From Brachionus koreanus (taxonomy: Eukaryota > Rotifera > Eurotatoria > Ploima > Brachionidae), in the NCBI GenBank assembly GCA_016987375.1, contig PJRA01000005.1, positions 358,448-372,004 on the forward strand: 13,557 bases of DNA. Direction: 5' to 3'. Positions within the stretch are counted from its first letter, which is position 1, and every line of letters starts with the position of its first letter. Position numbers and translations under genes: made by a program. A model generated the notes under the pieces. The model was given only the letters and a program-made list of their open reading frames with translations. It was not told the origin of the DNA and did no database searches. Of this stretch, positions 10,004-13,557 are shown piece by piece.

Positions 10004-10139
10004 TTTCTAATATTTTATTGTAAGCATTTAAATGTTCGGCTTTAAAGCACAAACCTTATTATAAAACTAGGTTTAAAGTTTGTTACCACTTGGAAATTCC
10101 ATCAAACACATACAACAAAAAAAACAACGAAAAAAAGAC

Positions 10140-10600
10140 TTAGCTCTTGGCATTTTTACTGTGTAAAAGATATAAACTAAGAAAATTAAGTTATATTGAT
10201 AGATTGAATAAAATGAATCTTATCAACCTTCAAATAAGAAGGCAGATAGGTGACCTTATTCAGATGTTCAAGATTGTTAGCAAACTAGAAATTGTAAATC
10301 TTGTGAATTACCCTTGTCTAAATACTGAGATATGATCTCAGATCTCACAATAGAACTATTTACAGGTAGAAAATTAAATATTTTCAACCAAGATTTAATT
10401 TCCTGACAAACAGAGTTGTGACTACTTGGAGCAAACTACCAACAGATATTCTAAATGCACAGTATTTAAATAGTTAAGGCAAAACTGGACGCCTGGATGA
10501 AGGATTATTTTAGTGGAAGCGACAGCTACAGCCCTAAAAGGCTCAACTTGAACTTCTAAATTCTGGCAATGAATAAATATTCAGTTTAATTTAGTTAAAA
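10140..10600 (+). mobile_element. Decayed 3' end of a non-LTR retrotransposon (LINE)
   Basis: The translated segment from about 10170 reads YIDRLNKMNLINLQIRRQIG then DLIQMFKIV. This is the conserved segment near the C-terminus of reverse transcriptases in CR1/L2/Jockey-like elements. From 10391, in another frame, comes FLTNRVVTTWSKLPTDILNA, the usual 'W..LP' motif. After a further shift near 10476-10485 comes AKLDAWMKDYFSG, ending at a TAA at 10557-10559. Frame changes and stops mean it is not functional. The 5' part is absent, as in a 5'-truncated insertion. The tail AATAAATATTCAG plus TTTAATTTAG-like repeats (to about 10600) would be the element's 3' end. The exact clade and target-site duplication are not determined. 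Confidence 0.75.
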
Positions 10601-11105
10601 GAAGAATTTTCTGTGTGATTTTTCAACAAATTTTCATTTTTGAAATAATAATCTATAAATTGAATATTTTTTATTTTTTCGTAATTTTCTATTTTTAATG
10701 CACTAAAATACCCATTCTATTTTTATTTCTATATTTCTTTTAATAATTCAACTTTTTAAAAGACAAAAAAAAAACATGATTTACAAAAAAATTAGACTTC
10801 TCAATCGATATGTATTAAGTATGATTGAGATATTTAAATTAAGTATTCTTTTTTATAAATTGATGTTATTTGATCGCGAATTCTATGTTTTAGAATTTTT
10901 CTAGAAAACTCATTCTTCTTGGCATTAACGAGCATATTAAAATATTTTTTAATTTAAATTGAAAATAATAAGTTGACACAAGATCACTTTTTAAATTTTG
11001 TTTCCTAAAAATATATCTTTTTTATTTATTAATTGTGATCAATCCTTACATTTAAATAATCGAGCATTTTAGATGTCTTCAAAATTGAAATTTTTCTGAG
11101 AAAAA
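10601..11105. other. AT-rich intergenic region, upstream of the small secreted gene
   Basis: No reading frame of note on either strand. It should hold the promoter of the gene at 11106. The only element singled out is the TTGACACAA match at 10973-10981. No convincing TATA box was seen. Confidence 0.5.
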
Positions 11106-11354
11106 ATGATACTTAAATTTTTGCTTTGCATTATATTTTTTAACATGTTGGTATCTTCAGAGCAAGAGCACAATAAAATAATTAATTCAATTCAGCAACT
11201 ATCGGCTAATAAGCAGAATAACAAGATTCCTGACGATTTCAGACCAAAAGACATTAAAATTAATGATAAGTGGTCAATTAAACCTTATGGGCACATCAAT
11301 ATTCATGATTTGAGCGATTGGTCAGCTGGTGTTCAAATTTCTTATCACTTTTAA
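11106..11354 (+). CDS. Small secreted protein, 82 aa, unknown family
   Basis: The ATG at 11106 follows a run of A and opens a signal peptide of about 18 residues (hydrophobic LKFLLCIIFFNMLVSS), with likely cleavage before EQEHN. The mature part of about 64 residues has no cysteine. Its first half is Asn/Gln/Lys-rich. The second half is alternately aromatic and polar, ending GVQISYHF, which looks beta-stranded. It is intronless. A poly(A) signal lies 12 nt after the stop, supporting a real transcription unit. I do not recognise the family. A secreted effector or defence peptide is possible but not shown. Confidence 0.6.
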   Translation: MILKFLLCIIFFNMLVSSEQEHNKIINSIQQLSANKQNNKIPDDFRPKDIKINDKWSIKPYGHINIHDLSDWSAGVQISYHF

Positions 11355-11365
11355 ATTGAATAAGG

Positions 11366-11371
11366 AATAAA
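11366..11371 (+). terminator. Candidate poly(A) signal AATAAA of the small secreted gene
   Basis: AATAAA occurs 12 nt after the TAA stop at 11352-11354, followed by a T-rich run. The spacing is compatible with a very short 3' UTR. Confidence 0.5.
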
Positions 11372-11540
11372 AATTTTTTTTACTATTTATTCTAATAGAT
11401 AAATATGAAAATTAAAAATTAAAGATTTTTTCTTATTTTTATTTAACAAAAGATTCAAACAATAATAAACTTAAGATTATTCAACAGGCTATTTCAATAA
11501 TGAGATTTCACTAAAAAAATAGTAGAAAAAATCCAGGTAT

Positions 11541-11740
11541 TAGGTTTGTCATGTCTGTCCGTATGTAAAAAAGCTAGGAAGCTGAAATTTTGTAATTTTG
11601 AGAAAATGTCCTGCTAAAATTTGGATCAATTGACCAATTGATTCATTGGCGAAATTTGTCAATTTTACGCAAAAAAATGACGACTGACTGTCAAACCAAA
11701 AGTTATAGTCCAAAATTAATAAGAAATTTGATTTTCTCAA
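11541..11740. repeat. Probable dispersed repeat fragment
   Basis: The segment contains TGTCTGTCCGTATGT, then AAAAAAGCTAGGAAGCTGAA. From memory, such phrases recur in interspersed repeats of many invertebrate genomes. The region is more G/C-balanced than its flanks. A 63-codon frame on the minus strand lacks any recognisable domain and I treat it as incidental. A short inverted repeat, ATCAATT/AATTGAT, lies near 11625-11642. Confidence 0.4.
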
Positions 11741-11997
11741 AAAATATTAGACCAGAAAACATTTTTAGAAATTGATAAAGTTTTAATAAAAATTTTAAAT
11801 TTTCAAATGGTCTAAACAAAAACTTTAGTTTCAAGTTGTATAAGCCTTATTTTAGTAAAGTTTAGGCAAAATAAATTATTTTGAAAATTTAAACATTATA
11901 TATAAATTAAATAGCGGGGAAAACAAATTTTAATTTTAAAAAATTGAAATGCAATGTAAACTGTAACTTGATAAATTCAGAAAAAAAAGAAAAAAAA

Positions 11998-12003
11998 TTT
12001 ATT
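11998..12003 (-). terminator. Candidate poly(A) signal AATAAA of the RRM/KH gene
   Basis: AATAAA on the minus strand lies about 97 nt beyond the TAA at 12100-12102. I see no coding frame between the stop and this site. Confidence 0.4.
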
Positions 12004-12099
12004 CAAAAAACTTATTAAATTATTAAAATGAAATTAGTTTAAATTAATCTTTTTTATAAGGCATGAATTAATTAAACTATATTTTTAAATAGTTAAATT

Positions 12100-12940
12100 T
12101 TATAAGATTTTTTCATTTGAAAAATACTCTTCATTAACAAGCTTTTCAATTAGTTCTTTTTCACCATCAATTCTCAACATGTTGTTTGGGCTGTTTCTGT
12201 AAATTAAATTAATTTTATTGCTTTTTTTGCACAAATTAACAGCTCTATTTCTTATTTGAGGCCATTCTTTTTCATCAATATTTTTCATCTGAAGCTGAGT
12301 GAAATTATTTTTCAGAAATTTTTGCAAACAATTTTCCATGTCAGAATAACAATTTTTTTCAAGTTCAGCATCAGCTTCTTCAAGTATTTTTTCAATTTTA
12401 ATATTATTCTCATCAATTGACTTAATTTTGGCTCCATTTTTTTTCAATTCATTTTCAAAATTTTTCAAAAATTCTTCATTTAATGTTAACAAATAAAATG
12501 GATACTTGTATATATCTATGATATTGTATATAACTGGTACAGGACTCTTTTGGCTTGTTGATTGGCATGAATTGAACAATAATGGCACCAATTTAAAATT
12601 ATGGTAAACAATCGTTCCAATTTTCAACAATGCTTGAACAGCTTTTGAATAAACAAAAAAAATATTTCATAAAAAAAACTTTAAAATTAATTACATTTTT
12701 CAGATTTGTATTCTAAAAGTATATCACGTTTTGTCTCACTTAAATTAAGCTCACTTAGTTTTTCAACTTCAAAGTCGCCTTTGCCAACAAATCGCTTATT
12801 TTCAAAAATAAGCTCCATTTCTTGAACCTTAAGACTATTCGGTACATCTTTGAAAATAAGTTTAACTTTGTCACAATCATCTAAATATATCAAAATTAGC
12901 AATGTAAAAAATGCCAATGCATTCTAAAGATCATACTCAT
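12100..12940 (-). CDS. PARP14/DTX3L-type RRM plus KH-like protein, three exons, 243 aa
   Basis: Minus-strand coding exons are 12940-12937, 12880-12695 and 12641-12100, with introns of 56 nt (GTATGA..TTTAG) and 53 nt (GTAATT..AAAAG). Phases match and the total is 732 nt. The first coding exon is only ATGA, behind an A-rich context. Residues about 5-85 form an RRM of the type seen in PARP10/PARP14, DTX3L and related proteins: strand KVKLIFKDVP, helix VQEMELIFENKR, strand GDFEVEKL, strand DILLEY, helix SVQALLKI, strand FKLVPLL. FENKR followed by a Gly-containing turn is characteristic. Residues about 95-243 resemble the KH-like repeats of PARP14 (FLKNFENELKKNGAKI; LRIDGEKELIEKL). Macrodomains, WWE, RING and the ADP-ribosyltransferase domain are absent. 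The role may be nucleic-acid or protein binding in stress or innate defence, inferred only from the family. An alternative start reading through intron 1 would give a false signal peptide and lacks an ATG. Confidence 0.7.
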
Positions 12941-13557
12941 TTTTGTTTATTTTTTTAAATTTTAAATAATTTTTAACTTTTAGTTTAAATGAAAATAAAT
13001 TATGAAATTATTAGCTAAAATTGTTTTATCATATTAATAGAATATAATTTCATATAATTAAATAGGAATTTTTTTGTCTTTTTTGATTTCTTAATTTTTG
13101 TGTCAATCTGATTCATACTATTTTGACAAAAAACTTAAGCAAAACAACACAAAAGAAATAATGTCTTATTATTTCAATAGGATGTGCTATTAAATGAGAG
13201 AGCGAGAAAAAAATAAAAGATTTGAATATCGATATTGTACACACATATGATAATAATTAAAGAAAACGATTATTTTTTTAAAAACATTCAAAAATCTTAC
13301 AACACATTGGAGCAAAAGGCCTTCTTCACAAACAGAAATTAAATTTTTTTATTAAAAATTTAAAGTCTTTGTATAATAAATTTTAGGAATATTTTGTTGA
13401 TAATATATTTATTTAATTTTAAGGTTATTTAATAAAATCAATTGGGTGGTATTTAATCGATCTCTAGAATTACTTAAATGATCTCCAAAATAAATCTCTA
13501 TAATTAATTATTTGATACCTTAAATTAATTATTTGATAACACGTATTAATATTTATG
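12941..13557. other. AT-rich upstream flank, no gene seen
   Basis: This contains the presumed promoter region of the minus-strand RRM/KH gene. No reading frame of note is seen on either strand. It holds a TTGTGTCAA (13098-13106) and a short two-copy direct repeat at the far right edge. Confidence 0.55.
13502..13538. repeat. Two-copy direct repeat, 21-nt period
   Basis: AATTAATTATTTGATA occurs at 13502-13517 and again at 13523-13538. It is simple A/T-rich sequence and probably replication slippage. It may continue beyond the window edge. Confidence 0.6.

Noticed and set aside
10051..10074. AAACCT/AGGTTT hairpin downstream of the oxidase gene
   Set aside because: It has only a 6-bp stem in a eukaryotic context, where hairpin terminators are not expected.
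10147..10335. Separate 62-residue gene
   Set aside because: The translation is a reverse-transcriptase C-terminal fragment that continues in other frames, so it belongs to the LINE relic.
11549..11740. Minus-strand 63-residue gene
   Set aside because: It begins without ATG, lies within repeat-like sequence, and has no domain, signal peptide or matching splice context.
12896..12930. Hydrophobic stretch as signal peptide of the RRM/KH protein
   Set aside because: There is no in-frame ATG, an in-frame TAG lies just upstream, and the segment falls within a canonical 56-nt intron.
1..13557. tRNA, rRNA, CRISPR or bacterial operon features
   Set aside because: I found no cloverleaf with a GTTCRA-type T-loop, no regularly spaced repeats and no ribosome-binding-site pattern. 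The window is clearly intron-bearing eukaryotic DNA.

Overview
This is an AT-rich eukaryotic (animal) genomic window, roughly a quarter G+C by eye. Most introns are very short (45 to 62 nt) with GT..AG ends, and each junction joins reading frames exactly. Tiny introns, strong AT bias and the gene content suggest a small invertebrate. A monogonont rotifer of the Brachionus type is my best guess, but no sequence here proves the taxon.

Layout, left to right. (1) 442-7266, minus strand: one ten-exon gene that I reconstruct to 1117 residues. It has two cadherin-like beta-sandwich domains, a degenerate U-box-like segment, a coiled/charged middle and TPR-type helical repeats. The summed coding exons give 3354 nt, an exact multiple of three. 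Its second intron is 2589 nt and is filled with repeats, including a 359-bp foldback element. (2) 7267-8245: shared upstream region of two divergent genes. (3) 8246-9943, plus strand: an intronless 565-residue secreted FAD-linked oxidase of the berberine-bridge-enzyme-like family, with a Cys-rich extension and a hydrophobic C-terminal tail. It is a horizontal-transfer candidate. (4) About 10140-10600, plus: the decayed 3' end of a non-LTR retrotransposon (reverse-transcriptase C-terminus with a frameshift). (5) 11106-11354, plus: a small secreted protein of 82 residues. (6) 11541-11740: a probable dispersed repeat. (7) 12100-12940, minus: a three-exon gene for 243 residues with an RRM of the PARP10/PARP14/DTX3L type followed by KH-like segments, without macrodomain, RING or ADP-ribosyltransferase domain. 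(8) Both window ends are AT-rich sequence without recognisable genes.

The genes do not form an obvious pathway. One possible link is a 9-mer, TTGACACAA, found in sense orientation 133 to 166 nt upstream of the start codons of the FAD oxidase, the small secreted protein and the RRM/KH gene. I saw it nowhere else in the window. No tRNA, rRNA, CRISPR array or prokaryotic signal was found.
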